Origin: Novibacillus thermophilus
Lineage (GTDB): Bacteria > Bacillota > Bacilli > Thermoactinomycetales > Novibacillaceae
Assembly: GCF_002005165.1 (NCBI RefSeq)
Contig: NZ_CP019699.1
Location: 3,348,001 to 3,412,000 of the forward strand
DNA length: 64,000 nucleotides
Reading direction: 5' to 3'
A program made the position numbers and the translations under genes. Positions 63,532 through 64,000 of the stretch are shown piece by piece; the stretch's first letter is position 1, and every line of letters begins with the position of its first letter. A model generated the notes under the pieces. The model was given only the letters and a program-made list of their open reading frames with translations, did no database searches and was not told the DNA's origin.

Positions 63532-64000
63532 GAGTTAAGTCCTTATAATTGTGTAAAATGGATTCCTTAAAAATAAAGGAGCCAATTTCAAAATCCTCGG
63601 TTAGAATGGAGTTGTCGGAAATACCATTCTGGAGAGGAGAATTTTGAAATGGCTCAATACCAGATTACCGTAGATCAAGAACTTTTGCAGCAACTTTTTT
63701 TAGGACATTCAAAAGACGCTGGTGTAGCGAAATTACTGGAATCGGTATTAAACCAAATTCTCCAAGCGCAGGTGACCGAACAGCTGGCAGCTGAACGCTA
63801 TGAACGCACGGATTCCCGTCAAGGCTATCGCAATGGATCCTATCCTCATCAATTAACCACTCGGGTGGGGACCATTACGTTACGTGTTCCACGGATTCGA
63901 AACGGTCAGTTCTCCACTGAACTGTTTGCCCGTTACCAACGGAGCGAGCAAGCTTTGGTGTTGGCTTTGATGGAAATGGTCGTGAATGGGGTTTCCACAC
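63532..64000 (+). mobile_element. IS256-family element, left part
   Basis: The region from about GAGTTAAGTCC (63532) to the window edge holds an untranslated leader and the first part of a transposase gene. The exact left terminal repeat cannot be fixed because the right end is outside the window. Confidence 0.6.
63649..64000 (+). CDS. IS256 family transposase, 5' part
   Basis: 117 codons are in the window, open to the right edge. The translation (MAQYQITVDQELLQQLF, VTEQLAAERYERTDSRQGYRNG, TITLRVPRIRNGQFSTELF) is the usual start of the Transposase_mut (IS256) family. The ATG at 63649 follows GGAGAGGAG at good distance. The frame is intact as far as seen. Confidence 0.92.
   Translation, partial: MAQYQITVDQELLQQLFLGHSKDAGVAKLLESVLNQILQAQVTEQLAAERYERTDSRQGYRNGSYPHQLTTRVGTITLRVPRIRNGQFSTELFARYQRSEQALVLALMEMVVNGVST

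Overview
The window looks like a chromosome segment of a flagellated, competence-gene-carrying Gram-positive bacterium of the class Bacilli. The evidence is gene order. Read right to left on the minus strand, degS-degU-comFA-comFC-yvyF-flgM-flgN-flgK-flgL-(DUF6470)-fliW-csrA ... flaG-fliD-fliS-fliT ... hpf-secA-prfB is the arrangement known from Bacillus subtilis. LCP, YigZ, GalU and UDP-sugar dehydrogenase genes close by also fit. The genus cannot be fixed from the sequence alone; the fairly GC-rich backbone would suit a thermophilic relative such as the Thermoactinomycetaceae/Novibacillus group (inference only).

Layout. 1-9 kb: prfB (5' end, with its programmed frameshift), secA, hpf, a cold-shock gene and fliT-fliS-fliD-flaG. 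A cluster of DnaA boxes lies just upstream of the cold-shock promoter. A plus-strand pair (tagD and a TagB/TagF-like transferase) sits where B. subtilis has the flagellin gene. 9-21.5 kb: csrA-fliW, hook-filament junction genes, flgM, yvyF, a FapA/DUF342 gene, HU, comFC, comFA, a small membrane protein and degU-degS. 21.7-30 kb: an O-antigen-ligase-like protein, metK, a lipoprotein subtilase, two LCP ligases and YigZ. 30-59.6 kb: a long minus-strand surface-glycan region. It holds two phosphoglycosyl transferases, sugar-nucleotide genes, giant multidomain glycosyltransferases in a near-identical tandem duplication, two separate polysaccharide ABC exporters and a repeat-rich glucosaminidase. 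It also has a compact module of sn-glycerol-1-phosphate dehydrogenase, nucleotidyltransferase and two CDP-alcohol phosphotransferases. Its middle (about 34.7-53.3 kb) is clearly more AT-rich than the flanks. 60-63 kb: a pyruvyltransferase-like gene, a third LCP protein and an unrecognised membrane-anchored protein. The right edge is mobile-element debris: a group II intron 3' end, an IS21-like end and an IS256-family transposase cut by the window.

How the genes work together. The phosphoglycosyl transferases would start glycan chains on undecaprenyl phosphate. GalU and the two dehydrogenases supply UDP-glucose, UDP-glucuronate and a UDP-HexNAc-uronate. The glycosyltransferases extend the chain, and the TagG/TagH-like exporters or the O-antigen-ligase-like protein move or polymerise it. 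The three LCP proteins at the edges would attach it to peptidoglycan. The glycerol-1-phosphate module probably adds a phospho-polyol to the polymer or to a lipid.

A recurring feature is frame breaks in five genes (fliT, metK, galU, tagG-like permease, second CDP-alcohol transferase). Each is repaired by adding one base to a G/C homopolymer of four to six. Because metK is normally essential, these are best read as systematic assembly errors, not true pseudogenes. In contrast, the truncation of one glycosyltransferase gene by a complete IS1380-family element, with a clean 5-bp target duplication, is a real biological disruption.
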